From: Henckelia pumila | Lineage: Eukaryota; Streptophyta; Magnoliopsida; Lamiales; Gesneriaceae | Reading direction: 5' to 3' | Assembly: GCF_033568475.1 (NCBI RefSeq) | Contig: NC_133122.1 | Coordinates: 67,851,442 to 67,915,441 of the forward strand | DNA length: 64,000 nucleotides | Shown: positions 12,154 to 22,800 of the stretch, one piece after another | Layout: the number at the start of each line of letters is the position of its first letter | Numbering within the stretch: position 1 is the stretch's first letter | The notes under the pieces: generated by a model | Told to the model about the DNA's origin: nothing | Databases searched by the model: none | What the model saw: the letters and a program-made list of their open reading frames with translations, nothing else | Program-made: the position numbers and the translations under genes

Positions 12154-12367
12154 TCTCTACTATATTATAATAGTTGAGACACTTAGAAACTTATGTGTGG
12201 ACATCATCTTTTGTTTTCACTTTTGCCCCTCCTTCACTTTTTTTGTTATCCATATATTATATTTCCTCCCCACAACCCCACTAAAAACCTCTCACTCACT
12301 CCACCTTTCACCTGAAAAAAAACTCGTCTTTTTTTAACACACGCGAAACGTGTGCATTTTTCACTAA
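12154..12367 (+). mobile_element. Short non-autonomous Helitron candidate
   Basis: It starts with TC after an A (A^TCTCTACTATATT) and ends CTAA before a T. A 6-bp hairpin (CACACG 12338-12343 with CGTGTG 12349-12354) lies 9 nt before the CTAA. These are the standard Helitron hallmarks (5' TC, 3' hairpin, CTRR, A/T target). At 214 bp it would be a small derivative without Rep/helicase. Confidence 0.5.
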
Positions 12368-13059
12368 TTATAATAAAAAATTAAGAAAAACAAACCAAAC
12401 AAAAAAAAAAAAGAATAGCATAGCTACAGTGTTGCACCAACTGTAACACCAAATTTAATGCAACACTATAACATTGCATCAACCTAGCACTGAAAATAGC
12501 GCTAGGTTGGAACAAGAAATGCGACACTATGTTGGCGTAATGCTCTGAATAGCCATATATGATGATATGCCATTAAAGCTTTAACGCATAAATTGTAGGC
12601 CGAAATGAGTTCATAGTTCTGAGTTCATACTTATGTGGCTCCTAATTTAATTATTAATTGTGGGTTGGGAGCCCTATTTTATGTTCAATGTTTATTATTT
12701 CTTCAAAATCAACAATCCGGACTAGTTTTTAAATTCGGTTTAATTTTTTTGTAAAAAAAATAATAAATTACAAAACCAAATAGTTGAACAACACAATTCA
12801 AGAAAATCAAGAGAGGTCCATATATTCATTTTAAATTAAATTACAAACTGATTATTGCTAAAACAAATCCTAAGAAAGACGTCAATCTCAAGGGTAGCAT
12901 GAAATATTTTTCGGCCATCCCAAAATGTCTCATCTCAAGAGTTTATAACACAAACACCAAAGAATATAATCTCTAGTTGTACTCTGTTCTAACAGGGGAC
13001 TTCACAAAAAACCCCTCCCCATTCATCAAGATTAATCAAGAAAAAGGCTTGATCATCAT
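12368..13059. other. Intergenic, 3' flank of the RING-H2 gene
   Basis: Contains a stretch rich in GTTGCA/TGCAAC words at about 12395-12545, including a 9-bp inverted repeat around CAACCTAGC. This suggests a decayed repeat. The rest is probably the 3' UTR and flank of the minus-strand RING gene. Confidence 0.4.
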
Positions 13060-13593
13060 TCAAGGAAGCAGATCATCCCCAAGCAAGTAAAGCAGTCTCT
13101 CCACCGCCCAGCTCGGCTGCACCACGGGCGGCGGAACAGGACTATCCGCCAACAGAGGCGACCGACAGAGAGGGCACGTCGACCGTGCATCATGGCGTAG
13201 CCACTCCTCAAGACAATGCTTGTGGAATACATGGCCGCAGTTTCTTAGCTCCCACACCTTGTTATTCCTCCTCAACCTGTTCAAACATACCGCACACGAC
13301 AAACCACGGGTTTCGGGCAGCCAGCGTTGGATGTTTCCGAGTGTAGTATATTTTAGACTGTTCCCTAGTGTTTTTGTAACGTCCAAGGAAGTGGGAGAGT
13401 GGCGCGACGAGGGGGATACCACGACGTTTTGTGACGAGGAATTCGAAAATGAGATCACGAGATTTCGAGCAAAGGAGAGCAGACATCTTGTTACTGCAAA
13501 TATGAGAGCTGCTTTGCACACCACATCTTGATCACAAACAAACATTGGATAATTGGAACAGCACCTGTTTGAAAATCTTTCAAAATTTAGCAT
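13060..13593 (-). CDS. RING-H2 E3 ubiquitin ligase, RHA2-like
   Basis: Single exon, ATG at 13591-13593, 177 residues. The C-terminal half holds a C3H2C3 RING with all eight zinc ligands: C100, C103, C119, H121, H124, C127, C140 and C143, within CAVC...CGHVFHKHCLEEW...CPLCRSPL. A hydrophobic segment (about 28-48) could be a membrane or interaction region. A short tail after the RING contains WAVERLLYLLGDD. Small intronless RING-H2 proteins of the RHA/BRH1 group are E3 ligases that recruit E2 through the RING; some act in ABA or brassinosteroid responses. The substrate cannot be inferred here. The RHA2-like assignment rests on the spacing and the HVFHKHCLE...CPLCRSPL wording. Confidence 0.88.
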   Translation of the reverse strand: MLNFERFSNRCCSNYPMFVCDQDVVCKAALIFAVTRCLLSFARNLVISFSNSSSQNVVVSPSSRHSPTSLDVTKTLGNSLKYTTLGNIQRWLPETRGLSCAVCLNRLRRNNKVWELRNCGHVFHKHCLEEWLRHDARSTCPLCRSPLLADSPVPPPVVQPSWAVERLLYLLGDDLLP

Positions 13594-13613
13594 ACAATTT
13601 ACAAGAGAAGGGA

Positions 13614-13622
13614 ATTTATATA
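13614..13622 (-). promoter_or_regulatory. TATA-like sequence upstream of the RING-H2 gene
   Basis: On the minus strand TATATAAAT lies about 20-30 bp before the ATG, within an alternating AT run. That is too close for a normal leader, so it may be used with a start site at or after the first ATG, or not at all. Confidence 0.3.
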
Positions 13623-13630
13623 TATATTAT

Positions 13631-14949
13631 ATGTGTTGTAAATTATCAGACATTAAAACTTTACAAAGTGGGTGACGTTTAGTTAGGCATAAAGGTGGAA
13701 TTAGCTGGAGGCAAATGTTGGAACAAAAATTAATGAGATTATTAATCGGAGGATTACAACAATCATCTGGTGAGTTGGTCTAGTTTGAGTTGAGTTTTCA
13801 ATTAGGATAATTTTCATTTCAATGCAGAAAATTGGTTTTAATAGGCGTTTTTAGTCATTTTTTACTAAAAATATGTCAGCAATATCTAGTGTCTGGTGTC
13901 ACATCGACAATATCAACTAGCGATGAACAAAACTAGATTGATTCGGGTTTTGATAAATATTCGAATCCAACCAAGTGTTTCGGTTTTCCTAAATAATAAA
14001 CCAAACCAAACCAAACCAAAACTTTATTTTTGGTTTGGATAATTGATTTTAAATTTTCACTTTTTTTAACATAATTTAATCATTTTAGAAAAACCATTAT
14101 AAATAGAGTAATATTAATACCTATACAGATATTAAAACATTTAATTTAATAACGTAATATATAATAATGTTATTATAAATTTAACAAGAGATATTACAGA
14201 AAAAAGTTTGAGATAAAGACATCTACATTATCAACATAGCATTTTACACATCAGATCCGATGGGGAAATGAATCTTGTACAAAATCTTGAATGGGAGAGA
14301 GCAATAAAATCGTAAAAAATTGTCAATCTTACATACGAAAAAGGTTGTTGAAGATAATACATCACGACCTTATCCAACAATAAAGTAGCTTTAGGGGGGT
14401 GGGGGGGAGGGGAATGATTTGTTAAAGTATTTGCAAAAGTAGTTCATATATGATATTGTTTCACGGATCTATATTTGTGAGATGGATCGACATGATCATA
14501 TATCTAGTGAAAAGTAATACTAGTGATTAATAAATAAATTTTTTTATTATAATTAGGATAAAATTCAACATCAATCTTATAAAATTAACACATGAGATCG
14601 ATTCATCTTTGTTTTTCTTTTATTGATAAATAAAATAAATATATCAAAGATACACCGGACATACCAAACAAATCATAAGGCAACATAATCATAAATGATA
14701 AAACATAAAAAACAATAACAAAAGTATCAAAACTCAATGCAAAGAACCTCGATCTGAGGAGTCAATATAACCGAGCTAAGTCCAGATAACTAACAAGGGA
14801 TGCCACGAAATGTAGGTATAAGCGACACAACACAAACATTTTAATCCTGTGGAAAGATTAAAGAAGCATCCACCTGAGGAACCTCACCATTAAACAACAA
14901 ATTTATTAAGAAAAAATTAATAATCACTTATTTTTAGAGTTTGTAAACA
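13631..14949. other. Intergenic, no firm feature
   Basis: Holds an AACCAAACC-rich stretch (about 13985-14040) resembling hAT-MITE interiors without definable ends, and a G-rich run at about 14393-14412. T-rich sequence near 14600-14640 may be the 3' tail of the LINE fragment that follows on the minus strand. Confidence 0.4.
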
Positions 14950-15205
14950 CTATCTAATCTTGATTATACTACGCCGACGATAGTCACGATGGAAACATTT
15001 GAAAGCAGCCCAAACAGTAGTCATTGAATGAAATATATGAAACCAAGCTGACTTAACTTTACCCCACGACTGCATATTGAATTTGCACCAAAAGAAGAGG
15101 TGATCAAGAGTTTCCAAGAAAGAAGTGGGACACACAACACAATGCTTATCATCAACAAAAGGAAGCCTGCCACATGTAAATAACTTTTGTTTATCAAATA
15201 ACCAG

Positions 15206-16115
15206 GGGTAAAATCCCGATTCAGTCCTAAATGTTTGGACACATTCCCGGTTCAATCCTAAATGTTTGGACGTTCCCGGTTTGGTCCTAAATGTTTCTCA
15301 AAAGTTTTTGGTTCAGTCCTAAATGTTTATACGTTCCCGGTTTGGTCCTAAATGTTTTCTGAAAGTTCCCGGTTCAGTCCTAAATATTTTTACATTGCCG
15401 ATTTTGTGCCAAATATTTCTCAAAATTTCCCGGTTTGATCCTTCCATCTACTCGTGTGTTAAAACTAACACTTCGTAGTGTTATATCATTTATGATTGAG
15501 ATTTATATTATTTATTATATATTTAACATTAAACAAGTTGTAAATAAAACACAAATTTATTTGAGTTTTTATCCAAATTTAAATCAATTTTACACAATGT
15601 TCAAAATAAAAATATTAAATTCATGATGCTACAAAATAAAAACTTAAATAAAATAAACGAAACTTGAAGAATTAAAATTTAATGATGTTATTTCACATTT
15701 CTATTAATTTTATTATATTCTCATTCATTATGCTTGCACATTTAAGAAAAAAATTGAAGGTTGTAAAAAGATATATATCTTCTTAAAACTCTTTTTATAA
15801 TTTAAATAATTAGTATTTGAGAAAAATTTACTATTAAATAAAACTTAATTTCATATCACTACTTTAACGGTGATCAAATAATTCATTATATTTTCTCAAT
15901 TGTTAACCATAAGTATTTTTTCTTGAAAAATTTATTGAAAATTTCAAATATTTTGTGAAATAAGTAATACTAGTTATTTGCTAAAACATTTGTTTATTTG
16001 TTTGTGATTGATAATGTTTTTAACTATAAGATTGCACGGTTCAATTATTTTTTTATTCTATAATTTTATTTTGCATTATTTATATTATATTTTTATATGG
16101 AAGAAATTATTGTTC

Positions 16116-16167
<52 letters not shown>

Positions 16168-16466
16168 TTCTATTTTATTTAACTTTTTTTTTGTTTGTAA
16201 GTTTTTTTATCACGCTTTGTTTGTAGATGAAAGGACCAAACCGAAAAATTATGAAAAATATTTAGGACGAAATATGGAACGTAAAACATTTAGGACTTAA
16301 CTGAAAACTTTTTGAAACATTTGGGATCAAACCGGAAACATAAAAAAATTTGCGACCGAATCGGGAATTTTTGAAAAACTTTTGGGACCAAATCGGGAAC
16401 GTTCAAACATTTAGGACTGAACAGGGAATGCGTTCAAATATTTAGGACTGAACCGGGATTTTTCCC
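15206..16466. mobile_element. Mutator-like foldback element with subterminal repeats
   Basis: Ends are GGGTAAAATCCCG (left) and CGGGATTTTTCCC (right). A perfect 9-bp target duplication AATAACCAG flanks it (15197-15205 and 16467-16475). Both arms contain several ~31-bp subterminal units built on CCCGGTTCAGTCCTAAATGT and its complement. The centre is AT-rich and non-coding with a (TTA)n microsatellite. Removing it restores the LINE reading frame, which confirms the boundaries. Length 1261 bp. Confidence 0.88.
16117..16165. repeat. (TTA)n microsatellite
   Basis: About 16 uninterrupted TTA units inside the foldback element. Open frames predicted over it are repeat translations, not genes. Confidence 0.95.
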
Positions 16467-16496
16467 AATAACCAGAGAATAAAAGCATGTTTGGGC

Positions 16497-16749
16497 CCAC
16501 ATGGGTATTGGCGAGTTGACAAGGCCTGAAGTGACGTGGGAAGAAAGTCCCCAGCATTGCGGGTTCGATCCTCGTGTGGAGCATATTCCTCATTGAAATA
16601 TTTGGGGGTATACTTTGGGGGTTGGACCATGTTGTTTCCACCCTCAAGTCCCTGTCTACTCGTGCACATCTCTCGATTTAACCCTCACATGAGTCAATGA
16701 GTCTCTGACTCATGTGGGATGGGGTCCCTTCGGGATCAACCTTTTTTTG
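16497..16749 (+). mobile_element. tRNA-derived SINE with 18-bp target duplication
   Basis: An 18-bp direct repeat (ATAAAAGCATGTTTGGGC) flanks the body at 16479-16496 and 16750-16767. The body starts with a tRNA-like head containing an A-box-like TGGCGAGTTGAC and a B-box-like GGGTTCGATCC, the split RNA polymerase III promoter. It ends in a short T-run (CTTTTTTTG), as in several plant SINE families. Length 253 bp. Confidence 0.85.
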
Positions 16750-17220
16750 ATAAAAGCATGTTTGGGCAAAATATCAGGTTGTCACACTATTAAGGGCGTG
16801 CTTGTAATCATTATAAAAAAGTGATTGTTAGATTTTAGCTTAAAAAATCATTTTTGTGTGTTTCTTAAATCCAAATTATGTGTTAGCTTATTTTTAACTT
16901 AATTGAAATCCAAAAGCTAGTAATATGGTGATTATGATTCTCCAAAAGTGATTCTAATAAAAAAATTCAATGTTAAAATCACTCTAATCACTTATTTATC
17001 AAACACTACCCAACTTTGATTTTTAGATTTTCACATTTGTTTTCAAACACTATCAACTTTTGATTTTTCTTAACTTTTTTATAATCTATAAATTTAATCA
17101 CTTCTACAAAAGTATAATATTCTTTGTAAACACTTCGTAAGAGAGTCTTTGCAACATCTAAAAATAATTCTTGTAAAAAAACATCTAAAAAGAAGCGATT
17201 ATGGATTTTTTCTTAACATT

Positions 17221-17288
17221 AAAAAATAAGCGATTATGGATTTTTTCTTAACATTATGTTAAGAAAAAATTCATAATCGCTTATTTTT
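17221..17288. repeat. Long perfect-to-near-perfect inverted repeat
   Basis: Arms 17221-17254 and 17255-17288 (AATAAGCGATTATG / CATAATCGCTTATT) pair over about 32 bp with almost no loop. The left arm is also directly repeated at 17191-17220. The surrounding 16788-17345 has weakly complementary ends (GTGCTTGTAATCA / GTGGTTACAAACAC), so it may be a decayed MITE. Confidence 0.7.
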
Positions 17289-17627
17289 AGAGGTTGTGTT
17301 AAGAAAAAAATTTATAATCAATTATTTTTAGTGGTTACAAACACTAGTTAAGTCAAATAGGAACCAAACTGAAAAACAAATAAGCCTGGCCCGAGGAAAA
17401 CCACGAACGAACCAATGCTAGTTTGATTTGGCATTTGCTGGCTTCATCAAGAAGGCTATGATCTAAGATTCTTCCGCATAACTTTTTTTTTTTTTTTTTT
17501 TTGGAAAAAAAGATGGTTACTTGAATTTTATTAAAAAAGAAAATTGCTGAGAAGGCTGATTTTTTGTATTAGACAAAATAGAAGAAAGGATGGGAACTAA
17601 GGTTTTGTCTGTGCTACCTCATTCGGG

Positions 17628-18091
17628 TAGGGGTGAGCATTCGATTAATTCGGTCAAAAATCGAACCGAATTGCTTTTTGGTAAACCGAACCGAATCGAA
17701 TTTATATTAAAACCGATTTTAAAAAAAATTAAAAAATTAATTTTTTTTATAAAATTAATAATTTAAATATGATTTTTTTATCGTTATAAAAATATATTAA
17801 GCTTAAAAAAATTAAAATACGAAAAATTAAGTAAAATATTAAATATAAACCCATTAAAAATATATTATAAATTATATATAAGGCATAATAAAAAAATTTA
17901 AAATGTAATTATTTATAATTCGGTTAACCGAATTAACCGAATTTTTTTAAGAAAATCGAAAACCGAACCGAATTAACCGATTTAACCGAAATTTTTTAAC
18001 ATAAAAATCGAATTTCCGAATTAACCGAACCGAATTTCCGATTTGATTCGGTTCGGTTAATTCGGTTTAACCGAAATTTTGCTCACCCTTA
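17628..18091. mobile_element. hAT-type MITE
   Basis: Ends TAGGGGTGAGCA and TGCTCACCCTTA are inverted repeats, and an exact 8-bp duplication CATTCGGG flanks them (17620-17627 and 18092-18099), as for hAT elements. The interior is rich in CCGAATTAACCGAA words and non-coding. It was inserted in the first unit of a ~41-bp tandem repeat of the host sequence (GTCTGTGCTACCTCATTCGG at both sides). Length 464 bp. Confidence 0.9.
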
Positions 18092-18169
18092 CATTCGGGC
18101 ATGAGAACTAGGATTTTGTCTGTGCTACCTCATTCGGGCAGTGTTCGAATGGGGATCCAATGACACAAA

Positions 18170-18217
18170 TTTTTTTGCATTTGAAATGTTCACGCGAACA
18201 TCTCAAATGCAAAAAAA
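18170..18217. repeat. Long stem hairpin
   Basis: Arms TTTTTTTGCATTTGA-ATGTTC and GAACAT-TCAAATGCAAAAAAA pair over about 21 bp with one mismatch and an ACGC loop. No target duplication is evident. It is probably part of a small MITE. Confidence 0.7.
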
Positions 18218-18845
18218 ATGGGCCGTTGGATGCAGCACATGAGCTAGCATAGACAGAACCGAGAACTAGACCAAACCTTCGAGAATACCTCAAAAGTGTT
18301 CGAATCTATAATAGTGTTTGAGAGATCTTTTAGGAAGCATTTTTCAGTTTTTTTTTTTTAACAAAATTTTGACCTATATAAGGTAAACCTAATATTTAAA
18401 GTTTCGAAAGAAGTCAAAAACATTTTTTTTTATTATCCGTAAATCAAAATATTATTACTGAAAAAGAGAGGACATACCTTACACAAGATCATCCTTAATG
18501 TGATTGTCGATTGTTTCTCAAGTTCGACAATAATTGAAGTTAAAATTATATTATTTATATCTTTCAATTCAATTTATTATCAGTATATCAACGACCCAAC
18601 ATTGAAATCATGTTTTTTCCCTTTTTTTTAGCATATGTGAAAAATAATGTATTCTATGAGATGAATCTAGGAGATAATCATTCGGTCTATATATATATAT
18701 TTTTGACATAGAAAATCAATGTTAAAAATGAAGATAGACAATGACGGAATGATGAATGATTGCCTATTGCCTCAACCGCCTATCCACTGTCTAGGTGGCT
18801 AAGTAATTTTTTTTCTATTTTTTATGCATAATAATTAAACTAAAT

Positions 18846-19081
18846 GAGCTTTTAACCCAATGGTTAAGGGTGAGACCATGAGGCCAATTAATCTTGGGTT
18901 CGATTTTCGCTGAATGCGGATAAGTTTTTCCTAATTTATTTAAATAGATTTAGGAGATTCTTTTTGCTCGAAATAAGAAAATCTCGAGTCTATGTTCAAG
19001 TCCCGTCGGTTGTACGGACAGTTTCATTACATTGTTGTAATTGTGTACTTGTAATATTGATGTAATCTTGTACACTAAAAA
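18846..19081 (+). mobile_element. tRNA-derived SINE
   Basis: The head contains an A-box-like CAATGGTTAAGGG and a B-box-like GGGTTCGATTTTC. The 3' part ends in an A-run. The direct repeat AAACTAAAT flanks it (18837-18845 and 19082-19090). It lies in another decayed repeat with CGCCTA-type words. Confidence 0.6.
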
Positions 19082-19090
19082 AAACTAAAT

Positions 19091-19800
19091 CATGCAATTT
19101 ATGCATAAACTAAATGTGGATGACTGAGTTGACTATTACATTTTGAATAAAAAATGTACAACATATTAATAATTAGAGCTTTTTCCGGTCAAAAAAAAAA
19201 TAATTAGAACTTTTTTAAAATTTTGTTTACTTTTGACCGCCTCATCCGCCCACCCTGACTGACATTAAACCGCCTAAAGGCAAGGCAGTGTGGTCGATGG
19301 CTGCCTTCCGTTTAGGGGTTCGCATCGACCCCATTTAGAACACTATAAAAAGTAATAATTTTTCATTTGTTTGGTAGAATAGGAAATCAGTCTCACAAAA
19401 TTAACTCGTGAAACGATTTCACAACTATTTCTGTGATGCAAAAAATGGATCCACATAGCACACTTGAGAGGAAGTAGAGACCAAATTAATCATGAAAACG
19501 CGTGAGCGTTCGAGGGCTTTCCATTCCAGCCACTTGAACGAATCATCACATAGAGATCAAATCTGATAAAATTGAGATGATGATGAATCCGTACGAAGAA
19601 TACCTACACCTTTGAACCATGCATGATGTTTCAAACTCACTCGCGAGTAGAATCTATGTATGTAGCTTGCACTTCGAATTCGCCTTTTATTGTACAACAT
19701 ACATGTAACTTATAAATATACATGCTGTCAGGCCATGTCAGACTACTCAGCTCCTTTTTCCTGGGGTAAAAATAAAATGACAACGTATGGATCGAAAGAA
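19091..19800. other. 3' flank of DET1
   Basis: Directly downstream of the DET1 stop on the minus strand; the 3' UTR presumably lies in the right half. Bases 19210-19330 hold decayed CGCCTAAAGGC-type repeat. No other gene is seen. Confidence 0.45.
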
Positions 19801-22800
19801 TCACCTACGGAAGTGAATATTTACAACTGCTGGCTGCAAAATTAGGCTCTGTTGGACAGAGATCGCTAGAGGTAACGTTGGATGGAATAGAAACGAAGAT
19901 ATCTTCTTTGCTCGCGCATCAGCACTGCCAGATTCAGGCCCTTTGAAATTTATAAGGATTGTGTTGATTCAAAAGTCAGACAGGAAAATAACACCAGACA
20001 CAAAGGTATGCAGAATGCACATATATTCGACGAAGCTCCTACTATGTTTAAAGTAAGTACCTGGTTTGATCTTGAATTTAAGAATATTTGGTTGCCTCCT
20101 CGATATGAATTTGATGGGGTGGTCAGTCGATTGTCTGTGTCGGTCGGCTGCTGAAATTAGCTGCAGTTGTTATATCATGTGGTTAAGGAGAGATTCCAAT
20201 CCAATGTACTACACGAAACCATTTTACGGGTCGAATTGGTTCTATCCACTCATAAGAAATCATTTTATCTTTGTTGTCCCAACAATATATTTTCACCCTG
20301 TTTGCATATCTCACTATGTAATTATTGCTTTTAATTCAACTTTTCATATTAAAATACTTCTATATCTCAATCTGTTCTTAACCATATGAAAGCCGAGTTT
20401 TTTTGTTTTCTAGTAAAACATAAAGCACAAGCAAAAACAAATGCCACTACCATGGCTTATGCCCAAAATTTTTTTTTTAACAATTCAGGTTCTGTCATAC
20501 AACTAAAATATCGTAAAGCTGGTATTGCACCCCTTGTTTCGGTCAGGGTGAGTCCCCCAGACCCCAGGAAAGCCAACATTATATTTATAACCACAGCCTA
20601 AATTTAAAGCTTCCACACAAATTTAGAATGTAACAACAGAACAAGGACTCTATCAAATCAAACCTTTTCGTCATATCGAAAGAGCGAGTGATCAAAATAG
20701 GGTGAAGGACTCTGTGACTGACAACTAATAGGCAATGTGGCTAGCATCTTCTTCACAAACTGTTACATAAAAATGAAAAAATGACTGCAAGAATTATTAG
20801 AACTGAAACAGGCAACTCTCTTTCAAAAAAAAAAAAACAGATAACTCTACTAGTTCAAATACCCCCAAAAGTAAATACCTGAGGCAAGCTGCTAGCTTTA
20901 TCCTTATTACACCTTAGCTGCTCCAGGGCATGTATATTGTTGGAATGAGTAGATATAAACTTCATAAGGAATGAGTTCTTCGATGAAGAATAGAAGTGGT
21001 CAGAGAAGAGCTCGAACAATGAATAAAGATCATCCGCTGAGTTCTACATAAAAATCCACGGTATCAGAACCGATACTAAATCATATTTTAGTGACATAAC
21101 ATAGTTTATTGGTGAGATAGAATTTCCGCAGCCTGAAACCTGATAAAATGCAACAATTTCAGTTGTCTCCATGTTATATACAGCAAAAAATGCAGGATGA
21201 TTTTCAGCATTTCTTGCCACCTGTAGCATGGAATCAACCAGTTAGCAGATCAATACCGATTTTTTTCCATGAAAAATTTTAACAATTTAGAAAAGATAAG
21301 GAATCAGTATAAATAAATGGCAATTGACATGCATTGACATATGATGCTCAAGCTGGGCCACAGAGCACTAAAAAATTCTACGAATTGGTAATGTAGTAGA
21401 TAATATGGCTGAGCCGATGATACTACTGAATAAGTTGAAATTAGTATCCTATTGACTTGCATAGTTCTCGGAATATGATGTTCGTTTCCAGTGCCTTTAG
21501 GTAATTTTGTTTAAAAATTTGGGAGTTAATTATTATTTTTAAAAACAAGTTAAATTTTATTAAAAAAAACCCGTGCTTTTTCACGCATAATGCGGTCAAC
21601 CTAAGGTTGACCGTTTTTTCTCTTCGGCAAAATTGAAGCTTTTTACTCACGCTTTGCGCTTAATACGCACCCTTTAGGATACTGAACAAATCAAAGCGTG
21701 CAAGCGGAGCTAACATTATGTTGAAAATATAAGCATTATTTGAAGCTATAGTGGCACAAATCAAGCGGTCGTTATCCTGCATCTTCCCCATATATTTAGC
21801 AGCAATTTAGACTCTTGGACAAACTTAAAGGTGACAATCCCGAACTAACACGAAGATAATGCCATTCAATTGAATCAACTAATCAAATTAAAAAAAACAG
21901 CTCACCCCGCCATCCACGCTGCCAAATTTGATCAACAAATGATGATGGTCTAGGAATTGCACCTGTCCAATAAAATTTATTGGATATCAAACATTCGGTA
22001 AAGCAGGAAAATAAACAAAACCATTTAGACACAACAGTAAACAAACAAAATATTATGTCCCCAGGTCGCATAAGTTTCTGTAACAGTTGATTCTATACCT
22101 TCCAGATAATCAAATCAACATAATCTGGGAAATGGAAATAAAATTTCTTCTTCAGGCATTGCATTCTCTGATACAAAAAAGAAAGGAAAAGAAAAACTAT
22201 TATGCAAAAGACTTGATGCATTATGTTTAAATTAAGGTAACCACAAAAGTTAGTGCGAACTGATAAATAAAAGATATAGGCTCAAATTACTTCAAAGGCA
22301 CCTTAGCTCAAGTTACAAACAGGATAATTTAATAAGAAAATAGAAATTTGGATATCATGCGCTTATGCAACTATGGGAAAATCATTATAATTTACCAACT
22401 GTCGACAGGAAAATTTGGTCACCATGATCAAACATTGAATATATTGTTGGGAGTGAACTAATTGACAAGCATGCATAGGTTATCTCCACATACTAGGAGC
22501 TATAAAACAAATGGGGCTTAAAAAGATTTAACACTTAAAGTCAAGGGAAATATGAGAAAACAAACTTTGTCAAACTTCATTTTTAAAAAATAACTCTCTC
22601 AAGTGTAGTTGAGTGTATTCAAATGCACGTGAGAGGGTCATTTGTTTAAAAAAAATATTTGACCAAAGTTATTTTGATAGCTCCCCCCCTCAAGCCAACA
22701 ACCCACAATAGATACAAATGTTTATCAGTAACATAATATAATTATTCTCTAACTACTCTCCCTCAAGTTGCAAATATTTTGTCATTATTTCAGTCAATGC

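Larger units (their letters stand above)
14950..16774 (-). mobile_element. LINE reverse transcriptase fragment (zf-RVT region), split by two insertions
   Basis: On the minus strand, reading from 16774 across the SINE and foldback insertions, the frame gives DILPKHAFILWLFDKQKLFT and continues with WCKFNMQSWGKV to 14950. The PKHAFILWL and C-x-x-C...F-W-C pattern is the zinc-binding zf-RVT region after the reverse transcriptase of plant L1-type LINEs. Host bases are 14950-15205, part of 16467-16496 and 16768-16774; the rest is inserted DNA. The RT and endonuclease parts are absent, so this is a truncated, dead copy. Confidence 0.7.

Noticed and set aside
14950..15255. Independent zinc-finger gene
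   Set aside because: The cysteine pattern and PKHAFILWL context, recovered after removing insertions, identify a LINE zf-RVT fragment.
16788..17345. hAT-like element between GTGCTTGTAATC and GATTACAAACAC-like ends
   Set aside because: End similarity is weak and no exact target duplication was found; only the inner inverted repeat is reported.
20066..20601. Plus-strand frames of 107 and 71 codons
   Set aside because: They overlap DET1 exon 10 and its introns in antisense and carry no motif.
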